59,409 nucleotides of DNA from Paenibacillus agaridevorans (GCF_003112455.1 NZ_BDQX01000230.1:56115-115523); one strand, 5' to 3'. Positions 26,658 to 36,197 are shown, numbered from the stretch's first letter. Translations and numbers: made by a program. The notes: generated by a model not told the origin, from the sequence alone.

Positions 26658-28325
26658 CTATGACTGATAGCTTTGCTTATACTCCTTGGGTGACATCCCC
26701 AGGCTGTTCCTGAAGAAAGTCGTGAAGTAGGGGACATTCTCAAAGCCTAATTCGGCCGCTACATCCTTGATTTTGATGTCGTCCTGCAACAGCAATTCCT
26801 TTGCGCGATTCAGCTTTTGCTCTTTGATTTTCTGATAGATTGGATATCCTCTTTGAGAATGATACAGTCTGGATAAGTAGAATTTGCTTAGATGCACATG
26901 ATCAGCGAGCTGCTGCAAAGTTAGATTCCGACTTAAATTTTGGATAATGTAGTTGTCGACTTTCTCTGCGATTTCCTGCTTTTGCTCCTTGGCGTCATCT
27001 CCGACGATTAGAAATAATATTTCAGCAAGCCGCACACAGTAGTCCCCGAAGGACTGCCAATCCGTATGTTTGTTGAAGTTGGTCAAATAGGTTAAGTCCA
27101 GTTTCATTCCGACTTCGGTTGTCATTTGCCGGGAGTTCATATAGGAAAGATATAGGCCGGCCAACGTGATGAATATTTCCGATTGCCTTTCGTACGTCAG
27201 AAATACGGATTTCCGAATCGTCTCGAAAAAACTGCGCAATTCGTTCATGAAGGCCAGGAACTCACCTGCTTCAAGCAATCCGGTTAACGCAAGCAGCTGC
27301 TTCTTTATCTCCTGAGGCTGCAACTGGATATCCTGATAGCGGGACATGGCTTCTCCCGCTTGCTCCACCTGCATAATTTCGCTCTTCAATCCGATGGCTC
27401 GATCAAGCAGCTCCCCCATCTTTCGATTCACATCGCCAATTTGCAGCCATTCGACCTCGTGGCCGGAAATTACGAATGAACACGAAAGCCCCATACGCTC
27501 TTGAATGATGAACTGCACTCGTTCCAGCTCTTCGCTTAAATACCAGTGGAGCTGCGGCAAATCACAGGTTTCGCTGTCATGATCCATCCTCTTCACTTGG
27601 AGCAGCCATACCAGATGTCGAGAACCGTTATAGGGAACAATGCTGCATTGAGGTTGGAGCATGGATACCATCAGTTCCATGATCATCTCCCGCTGCCGCA
27701 TCTTCTCGATCTCGGTATAAGTTAGCGGCCATTGATCGACTTTTCCATTCAACAGAATGAAGCATTGATCTACGCTCAGCGAAGCCTGTACATACGATTC
27801 TTCCTTGTCAGCCAGCTGTTGCGGCGTCAACGGCTTCTCCAGAAGCTCCCTCAGCAATTCGTCGTTCAACATACGCTGAGCTTGTTTCAACCTCATACCA
27901 TTCTGCTTTTCCTGTTCCTTCAATCGACGTTCCTCTTCAATGATCAAGCATAGCTTGCGCACGGCTTCGATCACCGTCTCGTCGTCCACAGGCTTAAGTA
28001 AATAATCAAAGGCTTCCTGGTGCAAGGCGGTCTGCAAGTATGTGTAGTCGGAATATCCGGAGAGAAACAACGTTTTCAGTTCCGGAAAGCGACTTTTGAT
28101 CAAGGCGGACAAATCCAAGCCGTTCATACCGGGCATCATGACATCCGACATAAGAATGTCGATTCCTTGCGCCTCCGTCTTTTCGATTATGTTGATCAAA
28201 TCGAGTGCTTCATCGGCCGAGTAAGCTTTCCATACTTTCAGCGGCAAATCCTCCTGCCCTTCTAACAAGCGATGCAAGCTATCCACGATAATCGATTCAT
28301 CATCAACCAGCATGAATTGAATCAT
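26658..28325 (-). CDS. YesN-type response regulator with AraC domain (cluster C)
   Basis: Two-component transcription factor of about 555 residues. The receiver starts MIQFMLVDDESIIVDSLHRL; phospho-acceptor Asp in DILMSDVMMPGMNG (about residue 61) and YLLKPVDD follow. The C-terminal AraC domain has both helix-turn-helices (LTLQQLADHVHLSKFYLSRL and IKIKDVAAELGFENVPYFTT). ATG 28325 has AAGGAG seven bases upstream and overlaps the kinase stop codon (ATGA), so the two are translationally coupled. Likely target: the importer genes of cluster C; no box was identified with confidence. Confidence 0.92.
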   Translation of the reverse strand: MIQFMLVDDESIIVDSLHRLLEGQEDLPLKVWKAYSADEALDLINIIEKTEAQGIDILMSDVMMPGMNGLDLSALIKSRFPELKTLFLSGYSDYTYLQTALHQEAFDYLLKPVDDETVIEAVRKLCLIIEEERRLKEQEKQNGMRLKQAQRMLNDELLRELLEKPLTPQQLADKEESYVQASLSVDQCFILLNGKVDQWPLTYTEIEKMRQREMIMELMVSMLQPQCSIVPYNGSRHLVWLLQVKRMDHDSETCDLPQLHWYLSEELERVQFIIQERMGLSCSFVISGHEVEWLQIGDVNRKMGELLDRAIGLKSEIMQVEQAGEAMSRYQDIQLQPQEIKKQLLALTGLLEAGEFLAFMNELRSFFETIRKSVFLTYERQSEIFITLAGLYLSYMNSRQMTTEVGMKLDLTYLTNFNKHTDWQSFGDYCVRLAEILFLIVGDDAKEQKQEIAEKVDNYIIQNLSRNLTLQQLADHVHLSKFYLSRLYHSQRGYPIYQKIKEQKLNRAKELLLQDDIKIKDVAAELGFENVPYFTTFFRNSLGMSPKEYKQSYQS

Positions 28326-29992
28326 GATATCGCTCCTTCCCAATAGATCGTAATAACATTCGTCAAACCACCGTACTCGTTGCTCTGCAATTGAAGCCCG
28401 CTTTCCGGTCCGAATAATATCTCTAGCCGCTTATGCACATTAATTAAGGCATGGCTAGTATCGCACTGTCCCGCATGAATCTTTTTTTGAAGCTCAGCGA
28501 TATGTTCCGCTCCCCCGCCCATCCCGTTGTCCGCCACATGAAGTTCCATGTAATTCCCATAGTCCTTACAGATAATTCGAACCCATCCCTCTTTGACAGT
28601 ATGTTTGTGGCCATGCTCAACCGCATTCTCGATCAACGGTTGAATGAACAATCTCGGTACTTTCCGATGAAGAATCGAGTCTGCCTGATCCGCATCATCC
28701 GGTAATTCCCATTGGAAAGATATTCGATTTCCGAAGCGCATTTGTTGTATCGATGCATAGCTGCTTGCATGTTTGATTTCCTTGTCCAACGTGATAAGGT
28801 CGTCGTGATTATTCTGCGTAATATATTTAAAGTAATCTCCCAGATGTCTCGACAGGTGGGAGACGCCTTGAAAGTCTTTATCCTGCGACATTCGATATAG
28901 AATATATAAACTATTGTACAGAAAGTGCGGGTTGATCTGAGACTGCAACTGCCTAAGCTCTGCCAATTGCCTGTAAATCGTTTGTTCATAGACTTCGTGA
29001 ACGAGCACCTTAAGCTTCCCTACCATGCTATTAAATCTGGTATATAGAAACTCGAACTCATCCTTCTTGCGATACTGGAGATTCAAGTTGAAATTACCAT
29101 TCTCAACCATCCTGAAAGCTTGAACGAGCTTCCTTAACGGTTGATGAATAAACTTGATCAACAAATAGGAAAACGAAACGATGACGATCAATGCCAAACC
29201 CCACAACATGTAATTCCATTCTGTAAACTTGCGAAGCGGCTGTAGCAACTGATCTTGCCGATCATAGACGATCAGCGACCAGTTCGTGAAGGAAAGCGGC
29301 TTCTCGATCGAAATTAAAGTCGGATCATTTCCCAATTCTTCGCGAACAAAGGAGTTCCCCTCAATGGAGGGGAACTGATAGCTGCTTACAGTATCCACGA
29401 TCAAGGATCTTTCCCCTAAACTGGTGCCGATCATCGATGGAGAAAGCTCGACCACGATCAAATATTGCGTTTTTGTTCCAGCCGGATAACCGCTTAATAA
29501 GTAATAATGTTGACCGTCCTTCTTCACATTCGAAGTACCTGCGGCGAGATCCTTATATCGTTCATATTCACCAGTGTTCAGATTCGTTAATACAGAAGTA
29601 GAGGACAGACGTTTTTGGAAATTCGGCATCAACACGAACACTTCGGATATATAACGGCTGGATGAAGCTAACGCGGATATTTTAGAATACACATCGTTGA
29701 TCAGCTTGATCTTTTCGTAGTCTCGAAGCGAGTCGGAACGTATGCTTAAATCCTGAAGATCGGAATCATTATTGAACTGCATCTGCAGCTGAACGATACG
29801 ATTCAACTCCGCATCCAGGGAGCTGGCCAAATAATCGACCTTTTGTTGCATGACTGCTGTTATTTGTTGGCGTATAATATCGACGCCGGATCGATGAATG
29901 AAAGCATTGATAATAAAAAAAGGGACAAGGATCAAGATGAATCCCAACAGCGTTTTGAAAAAGATTCCGCGCTTAAAAGTATACATTTCCAT
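28322..29992 (-). CDS. YesM-type sensor histidine kinase (cluster C)
   Basis: Membrane sensor kinase: first helix KTLLGFILILVPFFIINAFI, an extracellular sensor region (about 40-260), a second helix (about 265-283), HAMP, the histidine segment QSQINPHFLYNSLYILYRMS (His about 356-359) and HATPase motifs RLFIQPLIENAVEHGHKH and VADNGMGGG. About 556 residues. The start is uncertain: ATG 29992, ATG 29986 and TTG 30001 are in frame and none has a clear ribosome-binding site. The gene begins inside the end of the preceding hydrolase gene, which suggests translational coupling. Confidence 0.9.
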   Translation of the reverse strand: MEMYTFKRGIFFKTLLGFILILVPFFIINAFIHRSGVDIIRQQITAVMQQKVDYLASSLDAELNRIVQLQMQFNNDSDLQDLSIRSDSLRDYEKIKLINDVYSKISALASSSRYISEVFVLMPNFQKRLSSTSVLTNLNTGEYERYKDLAAGTSNVKKDGQHYYLLSGYPAGTKTQYLIVVELSPSMIGTSLGERSLIVDTVSSYQFPSIEGNSFVREELGNDPTLISIEKPLSFTNWSLIVYDRQDQLLQPLRKFTEWNYMLWGLALIVIVSFSYLLIKFIHQPLRKLVQAFRMVENGNFNLNLQYRKKDEFEFLYTRFNSMVGKLKVLVHEVYEQTIYRQLAELRQLQSQINPHFLYNSLYILYRMSQDKDFQGVSHLSRHLGDYFKYITQNNHDDLITLDKEIKHASSYASIQQMRFGNRISFQWELPDDADQADSILHRKVPRLFIQPLIENAVEHGHKHTVKEGWVRIICKDYGNYMELHVADNGMGGGAEHIAELQKKIHAGQCDTSHALINVHKRLEILFGPESGLQLQSNEYGGLTNVITIYWEGAIS

Positions 29993-31139
29993 CAGTTTCA
30001 ACGAGATCGGAACTGGTCTTTAATCCATTCGAATCTTCGATAACGAAACAGTATGCAGTAGAATGATCCGGAATAGAACAAAACAATTTTTTTTCGCGAG
30101 CTTCAAACTTAGCTGGCATAAGATCCCATTTTCTTGAAGTATACGGTCCGGATTCGGTTGTATAAAGAAGATGTACGCTCTGTACAGTGCGGTTCCCTTC
30201 ATAATACGCCCAAGCCTCAGTTCCCGATTGGCCGGATGAAATCGCCCGTAAAAGCGGGGGTTCATCCTTCACGAACGAATCCGCGTAGACGAAGAACTCT
30301 TGGGTCGACCAAGGCGTGTTATAATCATGCTCCCAATTGGGTAGAAGTCTGAGCGTTCGCGTTCCTTTAGCCTCCCGATACGTCTTCTGCCAGCCATTCA
30401 AATAAAAGGCTGGGTCATTCGTGCCGGTTGCCCAAAGCATCGGAAGCTCGGATTGTCCTATGTATTGGCTTACGTCGAAAGCGGCGTTCCATCTTTGCTG
30501 ATGTTCTATATTCATCCCCCGCAAAATTTCTTGCCAGCAAGACCCTTCCATGTAATATCCCGCAGCGTAGACAGGCATGGCAAAAGCCAACCTAGACTCG
30601 ATCCCCGCGACGATTTCCGTTACGTAACCTCCCCATGAAATCCCCATCATTCCGATACAGGCAGAATCGACATTACACTGATTAGCCAAAAAACTGACGG
30701 CTCGTATGGCCGCCGCTACGGCATGGTAGCTCCACATGTCCGTTAATTTGCTCCCGGATTTGGAAATATCGTGAAACATGGTGTCGTCGGTCATGTCTGG
30801 ACCGCCTTCCGGCATCCTTGTTTCATCGGCGTCTCTGCCTGTTAGATCCATTGCAATCGCCGCATAACCGCGCTCTGCCCACTGCTCCGCCCACTCGGAG
30901 AATGCCTTGCCTCCTCCGCCGTGTACAAGAACGACTCCCGGAACAAGACTATCTCTTGCGCGGTTAGGAACAGCATAATAAGCGAACACTTTTGTCGCTT
31001 TCCCTTCATAAATCTCGTTGTTATAACAAAACTGACGCACTATAAAACCGGGATGCTCCTCCGTCACCCCCCATGCGATCTCCGGCGTTTGCATTAACCG
31101 ATCAACATCCCATGGACCGGTATATCCATCTTTTTTCAT
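29973..31139 (-). CDS. Alpha/beta hydrolase, dienelactone-hydrolase/acetyl-xylan-esterase-like
   Basis: About 388 residues. The serine hydrolase fold is visible as PGVVLVHGGGGKAFSEWAEQ (oxyanion loop), nucleophile elbow CIGMMGISWGGYV (Ser 168), acid in WATGTNDPAFYLNG and His in NWEHDYNTPW. The C-terminal about 90 residues form an extra domain. There is no signal peptide. The ATG at 31139 has AAGGAG eight bases upstream. As first gene of cluster C before the kinase it probably acts as an esterase on the imported carbohydrate; the exact ester is unknown. Confidence 0.85.
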   Translation of the reverse strand: MKKDGYTGPWDVDRLMQTPEIAWGVTEEHPGFIVRQFCYNNEIYEGKATKVFAYYAVPNRARDSLVPGVVLVHGGGGKAFSEWAEQWAERGYAAIAMDLTGRDADETRMPEGGPDMTDDTMFHDISKSGSKLTDMWSYHAVAAAIRAVSFLANQCNVDSACIGMMGISWGGYVTEIVAGIESRLAFAMPVYAAGYYMEGSCWQEILRGMNIEHQQRWNAAFDVSQYIGQSELPMLWATGTNDPAFYLNGWQKTYREAKGTRTLRLLPNWEHDYNTPWSTQEFFVYADSFVKDEPPLLRAISSGQSGTEAWAYYEGNRTVQSVHLLYTTESGPYTSRKWDLMPAKFEAREKKLFCSIPDHSTAYCFVIEDSNGLKTSSDLVETDGNVYF

Positions 31140-31193
31140 CCATAACGCTCCTTGCTTCTTTTTATTTTTCAAATGGGATCATGACAATTTCAC

Positions 31194-31418
31194 TTAATCC
31201 GGCAATCGCCGTTCTGCTTTCAACTGCTCCTGTTGTTCCGGGGAAACGTCTACACGGCTTGCCTGCTTCTGATCGTCCAACAATTCGTTGGCGCCTTTCT
31301 TGAATTCGCGCATCGTGCGCCCGAACGCTTTGGCCAGTTCAGGAAGTTTATTCGGCCCGAAGAACAACAACAAGATCAACACAAGCAATACAATACCGGA
31401 AACACCAATACCAGCCAT
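31194..31418 (-). CDS. tatA: TatA-type twin-arginine translocase subunit
   Basis: A 74-residue protein with the TatA layout: short N-terminal membrane helix (MAGIGVSGIVLLVLILLLFF), hinge FGPNKLPELAKAFG, amphipathic helix RTMREFKKGANELLDDQ and a charged tail. The ATG has GGAGG seven bases upstream. Forms the pore of the Tat pathway, which exports folded proteins; tatC is not in the window. Its placement is notable because the beta-helix lipoprotein 2.5 kb away carries a Tat signal (SRRKLLTALG). Confidence 0.93.
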   Translation of the reverse strand: MAGIGVSGIVLLVLILLLFFGPNKLPELAKAFGRTMREFKKGANELLDDQKQASRVDVSPEQQEQLKAERRLPD

Positions 31419-31472
31419 CTTATAACCTCCACTTCTTGAATAGCGAGTGTTCCTTTGAATCTTAAATTTGGT

Positions 31473-31503
31473 AGTAGCTACTTGAAGACTCGCATGGTAT
31501 AAT
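31473..31503 (+). promoter_or_regulatory. Extended -10 promoter of the AraC regulator gene
   Basis: TGGTATAAT (31495-31503) is an extended -10 element about 40 bases before the GTG start. A 10-bp palindrome, AGTAGCTACT, lies 12-20 bases upstream where a -35 would be, and could be an autoregulatory site. Confidence 0.5.
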
Positions 31504-31542
31504 TTCGAACAAATTCAACAACCACTCAAGGGAGATGATTAA

Positions 31543-32418
31543 GTGCACATCCGTATGTACAATTTCGTCAGCGACCTTAGCATTTCCGCTCATCATGTAC
31601 AGGCTCCCGAATTTTCTCCGCTACTTATCCACCCGGATCACCATGAGATGCTATATATAATTGAAGGAAAAGTGCAGCTAAACAGTATTGATCATAGGTA
31701 TGAAGTTACAGGCCCTGCTTTAATTCTAATTCCACTTAATACGTTTCATCAGTTGATACATATATCCAAGCAATACAGCTATGCTTATTGGGAGCTTAAG
31801 GATAATGCACATACGTCATTTCCACAGCCGCACCAATGTATGATCTGGAATAATCTTCAGTGCTCATCAGTCCAAAAGCCCCCCCTAATTGATAATCTAT
31901 TTCAGCGCATGAATGCACTGGTTGCATTGCTGAGTGCCGACTGGGTGCAGCAACATCCGGATATCATTCATGAAATGGCGCATTCTGATCTAGCAACCAT
32001 ATTGTCTTTAACCCGACATGTGCTGAGTTCTTATGATAAACTCGGTGACAATATACCCGCTCCGACTAACAAGCGGATCGCTTCTACCAAAGAAACCGTT
32101 GAAATGCTAGTCCGTTGGATGGAAGAAAGCTACTGGGATAACATTACCCTGCAAACACTCGCCGAAAGAGTCCATTTTAATTCTTCCTATTTAGTTCGAA
32201 TGTTTAGAAGGTATCAAGGGGAAACCCCTTTTCAATTTCTAAACCGATTGCGAATGAAAGCTGCGATAAGCTACCTGGCCAACAGCAATTTGACTGTGGA
32301 AGAAATTTCTTATACGATCGGATACCAAAGCATTCATTATTTTAGCCGATTATTTAAACAAACATATGGCAAAAGCCCCTCCCAATGGCGAATAGAGCAT
32401 AAAATCCCCTCATCATGA
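31543..32418 (+). CDS. AraC-family transcription regulator with N-terminal cupin domain
   Basis: The only sizeable rightward gene among clusters A-D. 291 residues: a sugar-sensing cupin-like domain (about 15-110, with HPDHHEMLYIIEGKVQ) and a C-terminal AraC domain with both helix-turn-helices (ITLQTLAERVHFNSSYLVRM and LTVEEISYTIGYQSIHYFSR). GTG start at 31543 with GGGAG eight bases upstream. It converges with the cluster D binding-protein gene. Because no two-component pair is present in cluster D, this is the best candidate for the activator of the four promoters that share the TTTGCAAAGACG box. That assignment is inferred from position and promoter architecture. Confidence 0.92.
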   Translation: MHIRMYNFVSDLSISAHHVQAPEFSPLLIHPDHHEMLYIIEGKVQLNSIDHRYEVTGPALILIPLNTFHQLIHISKQYSYAYWELKDNAHTSFPQPHQCMIWNNLQCSSVQKPPLIDNLFQRMNALVALLSADWVQQHPDIIHEMAHSDLATILSLTRHVLSSYDKLGDNIPAPTNKRIASTKETVEMLVRWMEESYWDNITLQTLAERVHFNSSYLVRMFRRYQGETPFQFLNRLRMKAAISYLANSNLTVEEISYTIGYQSIHYFSRLFKQTYGKSPSQWRIEHKIPSS

Positions 32419-32434
32419 CAGGAACCGAGCATCA

Positions 32435-32480
32435 AAAAGCAGCTCTTGCACCGCAGCATATAAAGGCGATGCAAGAGCTG
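32435..32480 (-). terminator. Terminator after the cluster D binding-protein gene
   Basis: An 11-bp perfect stem (CAGCTCTTGCA with its complement) closes a 19-base loop; on the minus strand CTTTTTG follows. On the plus strand there is no T-run, so it serves mainly the leftward SBP transcript. Confidence 0.7.
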
Positions 32481-32492
32481 AAATCCATTCGC

Positions 32493-33869
32493 CTACCAGC
32501 CCATTTCTTTTCTCAGCTTCATTGTACTTTCATTAAATTTATCTACCCGGGAAACAAGGGATGTAATATCGAATTCTTTGTACATGCTTTCAAACAATGC
32601 CGCATCAATGTTTTGGAATTCATCGAAGTCTGGAATGGTCGGTCCCGGCAAGTAACAACACATTTCTTTGGTCATTTTGATAACTTCGGTGTTCTTTCCT
32701 TTCCAAGTCGGGGTCCGGTCAATTTCATCATCAATATCAGGATGAATGACAAATGTATTGGAGCCATTTTTCACATTCCACTTCTGTGCCTCTAGTTCAA
32801 ATTGGAAGCTGATCCATTTAAACGCAGCGTCCTTATTCTTGGATGCGCTTAGCATCGCGATCGGTCCAAGAAGCTGAACGGTTACCTGTTTCTCTTTGCC
32901 TCTTGGCAACGGCAACACATCCCAATCGAAAGTGGCGAGCTCATTGTAGCCTGGAATAACCCAGTCCGCACCCAGAGTAAACAATACTTTTCCGGTCAGG
33001 AAGTTATTCGCTTTCTCCCAACCAAGCTTTTCTGCTTCTTCATCGCTAGGCCGAACATGCCACTTAGTCGTTAACTCTTGCAGCCACTTCATATCGGCCA
33101 ACACATCAGGCGTGTTCAATAAATTTTGAGACAAATCCTCATTGAAGAACCGCAAATTAGGCGCATGACCGTTAGCAACAGGCAAAATCCAATTAAAATG
33201 AGAAGCCATCAAGGAGTCATAGGAAATGCCGTATTCATTTGCCGCAGGATCTGTAGCCTTCTTGGCCATTTCCAGCATATCGTCATAAGTCCAGTCATAG
33301 GGAGGCATTTCCATGCCATGTTTTTTCAATAAATCTTTATTGACAATAATCCACTCCGATATCGCGGTATACGGAACCGCCCAAAGCTTGTCATCCGGTG
33401 TTTTAAATGCCTCCAGAAAGCCATCTATAATCTTTGCATTTTGTATTGTGGGGTCATTCGCAATATATGGGGTCAGATCTTCCAACATGCCGTCCTTCAG
33501 CCAAGGGCTCAGCCCTGTTATCCAGACTAAATCCGCGGGTTCACCGGCCGCCTGCATGGCTATAGCTTTATCAATGCCCCACTCCTCCACTTCGATTGTA
33601 ATCCATGGATACTTTTCATGAAACATATCAAATAATTCTTGATGAGCCCCTACATGCCAAGCCAGCAATTTCAAAGTGACCGGCTCGTGCTCTTCTTCCT
33701 CTTTTGGAGGATCAACATCAACTTCTTCTTGATTCGTTTGTCCGGTTTGTTCAGTTTCTTTAGGATTAGCGTTATTTATATTGGAATCTGTTTTCGAACA
33801 TGCTGTCATAACCATTAGACATACTAACGCTAACGTCAGTAACTGGCAAATCAAAACCTTCCTCTTCAT
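32493..33869 (-). CDS. CUT1 solute-binding lipoprotein (cluster D)
   Basis: 458 residues. Signal peptide MKRKVLICQLLTLALVCLMV with lipobox MTAC and an acidic, Asn/Gln-rich linker (QEEVDVDPPKEEEEHEP). The SBP fold shows TLKLLAWHVGAHQELFDMFH and DLVWITGLSPWLKDGMLEDL. ATG with AGGGGTG upstream. It follows the beta-helix gene after 26 bases, so both depend on the promoter at 35894-35990. The locus encodes two permease pairs and another, very large SBP, so this protein may feed one of those pairs. Confidence 0.93.
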   Translation of the reverse strand: MKRKVLICQLLTLALVCLMVMTACSKTDSNINNANPKETEQTGQTNQEEVDVDPPKEEEEHEPVTLKLLAWHVGAHQELFDMFHEKYPWITIEVEEWGIDKAIAMQAAGEPADLVWITGLSPWLKDGMLEDLTPYIANDPTIQNAKIIDGFLEAFKTPDDKLWAVPYTAISEWIIVNKDLLKKHGMEMPPYDWTYDDMLEMAKKATDPAANEYGISYDSLMASHFNWILPVANGHAPNLRFFNEDLSQNLLNTPDVLADMKWLQELTTKWHVRPSDEEAEKLGWEKANNFLTGKVLFTLGADWVIPGYNELATFDWDVLPLPRGKEKQVTVQLLGPIAMLSASKNKDAAFKWISFQFELEAQKWNVKNGSNTFVIHPDIDDEIDRTPTWKGKNTEVIKMTKEMCCYLPGPTIPDFDEFQNIDAALFESMYKEFDITSLVSRVDKFNESTMKLRKEMGW

Positions 33870-33895
33870 ACTTTACACCCCTTTTGAATAATGGA

Positions 33896-35830
33896 TTAAT
33901 AACTTGCTGCCACCAAATTGCCGCCATTGTCGACCGTCACTTTATAACGGGTGCCATTGGGCGACCTGAGAATAATACCTTCTCCTGCTACATCAAGCGA
34001 CCTATTTAATTCATTAATCAATGAATTCCGGTAATGATTGTCTACTCTCGTGTACATCTCCATCCCTGTAACAAAGGTGGATCCCGCCTCAGCCGTTATT
34101 TTAATCCTCCCATAAGCAGCGTCTGGCGGAATATTTACATGGACCATGAAATCCGACCAGCCCGCAGTCATGTCATCTGTTCCGATCAATCTAGTTTCTA
34201 ATGTGGAAGAAGCTGTACCATCGGCTTTTGACCAGACGATTCGGATGCCTGCTTGCCCAGAACCATTACTAATTCTCGCTTTTGCCTGAAAGACTGCCTC
34301 TGCATTGGCAGCCAAAGTAAAAGGCTTCGAAAGAATATATGCCTCACCGGATGCACAAACCTCGATAGAACTGCTATACCCCTCGGGAAGATCGGAATTC
34401 GATTTGCAAAAGTATGTTCCAAAGCCATGCACATTCGTCCAGATCCAGCCCGATTTTTCATCCGTATTATGCGTTGTAGCCATATTCTCTCCAGTTGTGT
34501 CTACGGAGGAGAGGAGATTAGCATATTCTCGCTTGTCATGAATCGTATATCGTTTCAATTGATTACCCTGCGTATAAGTAAAGTGGGAATCGGTCACAAA
34601 AATCCGGCTTCTTTCCTTAGGTATGGCAATCTTCTGAGGATTCCAATCCCCGAAATCGCACCCACCAATGCTGACGTGGTAATGCGGCGCCCCGTTCAAA
34701 CCAGAAATCATATAATTGGTAAGATAACCGCCTACGCCAGCGCTTCTGATCATTCTAATATGATTAAGGCGTAAGGAACCTTCTGCATTGGCAGCGATTT
34801 CAAACATAGGCAACCCGGAATCGCCCCCCATAAATCCGCCGTGAACGCCATCAATCGATACATCGCCCTCGGCCACTACCCATGTACAAGGCATTTCCAT
34901 CACACAGTTCGTTATGATAATGTTTTTCCCCTTGATCCCGCAGCCTTCCAAATCTATCACTTTCAGAAGCTCACTATCTTCCACGGAAACCTGACCAATT
35001 TTACAATAAATCAAATAAGATTCTGCTTTTTGAAAAGGATTGCCTTCCATCAGCGACCACTCTCGCTCATGGCAATCCAGCGTGCTCCCTGAAATTTTCA
35101 AAAATCCGTTGGGTTGGTTGCTGATTAGGCAGTTCTGTGTGCCTCTTGTGACATACCCATACAAATAATTTTCACTTTGCGAAGTATCATATGGGTTGGG
35201 ATCGTCAAGCCAGGCTCCATACTGAATTCCAACCAAGATGTTTCGAATAAACAAGCCGAATATATTTACATAACCAGAATGCGCATGGCCAGGTCGCGAA
35301 TACCAATGAATGGCTGCTTTGTAGTTGGTATTAAATTGGCCTTCAATTTTAAGATTATACAAATGCAAATAAATGCCGGTTATTTTCAAGATCGCGTCTT
35401 TATCGGACTCCGAATGGCTGCCTTGCGAAATTCCGATCAGAAAATACCCGTTAAAATCAATCGTTTGCACATCCCCCTTCATTTCTACGGATCTAACATA
35501 GTAATTCCGAGTAAAAATTACGGTTTTGCCAGAATCAAATGCCGCCTGTACAGCTTCCGTATCATCAGGACCAGTGCCCACCTTGTAAAAATCGGGCGTT
35601 ACGGCCCGACCGCCAAATTCAGAATCAATACGGTCGAAATTCCCATTGACATCATTAGGTGTCAGCGGATCTGATTGATTCAGCTTTAAATAGGTTGACG
35701 TCGATAACGAAGCACCAGATGACAAAGGTATACAACCACCCGCCATAAAAACCAATCCCCCCGCTCCAAGCGCGGTCAGCAACTTTCGTCTGCTGATGGC
35801 CTTGCTTGTTTGTCCCTCTTCATTATTCAT
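33896..35830 (-). CDS. Tat-exported parallel beta-helix protein, pectate-lyase-3-like lipoprotein
   Basis: 644 residues. The N-terminus has a Tat signal (AISRRKLLTALGAGGLVFMA, Arg 14-15) ending at GGC (Cys 33), so a lipid-anchored, folded export is likely. Next comes LKLNQSDPLTPNDVNGNFDR, a segment resembling those found before beta-helix domains of phage tail fibres. A pectate-lyase-3/GH28-like right-handed beta-helix follows, starting KVGTGPDDTEAVQAAFDSGK. The last about 170 residues form a beta-sandwich, carbohydrate-binding-like domain (FTLANAEAVFQAKARISNGS). Catalytic residues could not be assigned. ATG with AGGAGG eight bases upstream. Expected to bind or cut pectic polysaccharide at the cell surface. 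Preceded by the shared promoter with a cre-like site. Confidence 0.8.
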   Translation of the reverse strand: MNNEEGQTSKAISRRKLLTALGAGGLVFMAGGCIPLSSGASLSTSTYLKLNQSDPLTPNDVNGNFDRIDSEFGGRAVTPDFYKVGTGPDDTEAVQAAFDSGKTVIFTRNYYVRSVEMKGDVQTIDFNGYFLIGISQGSHSESDKDAILKITGIYLHLYNLKIEGQFNTNYKAAIHWYSRPGHAHSGYVNIFGLFIRNILVGIQYGAWLDDPNPYDTSQSENYLYGYVTRGTQNCLISNQPNGFLKISGSTLDCHEREWSLMEGNPFQKAESYLIYCKIGQVSVEDSELLKVIDLEGCGIKGKNIIITNCVMEMPCTWVVAEGDVSIDGVHGGFMGGDSGLPMFEIAANAEGSLRLNHIRMIRSAGVGGYLTNYMISGLNGAPHYHVSIGGCDFGDWNPQKIAIPKERSRIFVTDSHFTYTQGNQLKRYTIHDKREYANLLSSVDTTGENMATTHNTDEKSGWIWTNVHGFGTYFCKSNSDLPEGYSSSIEVCASGEAYILSKPFTLAANAEAVFQAKARISNGSGQAGIRIVWSKADGTASSTLETRLIGTDDMTAGWSDFMVHVNIPPDAAYGRIKITAEAGSTFVTGMEMYTRVDNHYRNSLINELNRSLDVAGEGIILRSPNGTRYKVTVDNGGNLVAASY

Positions 35831-35893
35831 GCGCGCATCCTCCTTAATGTTTGTTCGGTTTAATAACTTACGCCCCCTCTCCTTTATAACTTT

Positions 35894-35990
35894 AGTCTAC
35901 AGAGAGGGCCTGGCAACGTCTTTGCAAATCCTATTGTTTTTATACGCTCACTTCTCTACTGAAAACCCCTTCCGTAAGAAAGCGTTTGCA
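35894..35990 (-). promoter_or_regulatory. Shared promoter module with cre-like site before the beta-helix gene
   Basis: On the minus strand, from upstream: cre-like TGCAAACGCTTTCT (35990-35977, one mismatch to the CcpA consensus core), box AACAATAGGATTTGCAAAGA ending in CG, weak -35 AAGACG (35922-35917), 17-bp spacer, -10 TAGACT (35899-35894). The leader to the ATG is about 65 bases. The arrangement matches the promoters at 48526 and 50545. Confidence 0.65.
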
Positions 35991-36092
35991 TTTTATTGAC
36001 TTCCTTTTCCTTTTTACATTCATTTTTCCTCGCTTCAACGTCCTTATCCGCCTCTAAAAAACCGTAAGCAAGGATCCAAGGCTGTAAGTTGC

Positions 36093-36134
36093 AAACGGCT
36101 GCCTAAGGCAAAAAAGCAAGCCCGGCAGCCGTTT
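36093..36134 (-). terminator. Probable terminator of the eight-gene cluster D operon
   Basis: An 11-bp perfect stem (AAACGGCTGCC / GGCAGCCGTTT) encloses a 20-base loop containing an inner GC / T-rich stretch; it lies 64 bases beyond the last permease stop. The T-run after the 3' arm is poor, so efficiency is uncertain. The rest of the 35831-36197 gap is the promoter module described separately; nothing else is seen. Confidence 0.5.
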
Positions 36135-36197
36135 CATATGGTTTGGATTGTTTATAATCGATTGTATTCCTCAGGATGCTAGCGTGGTAATCGTTTT

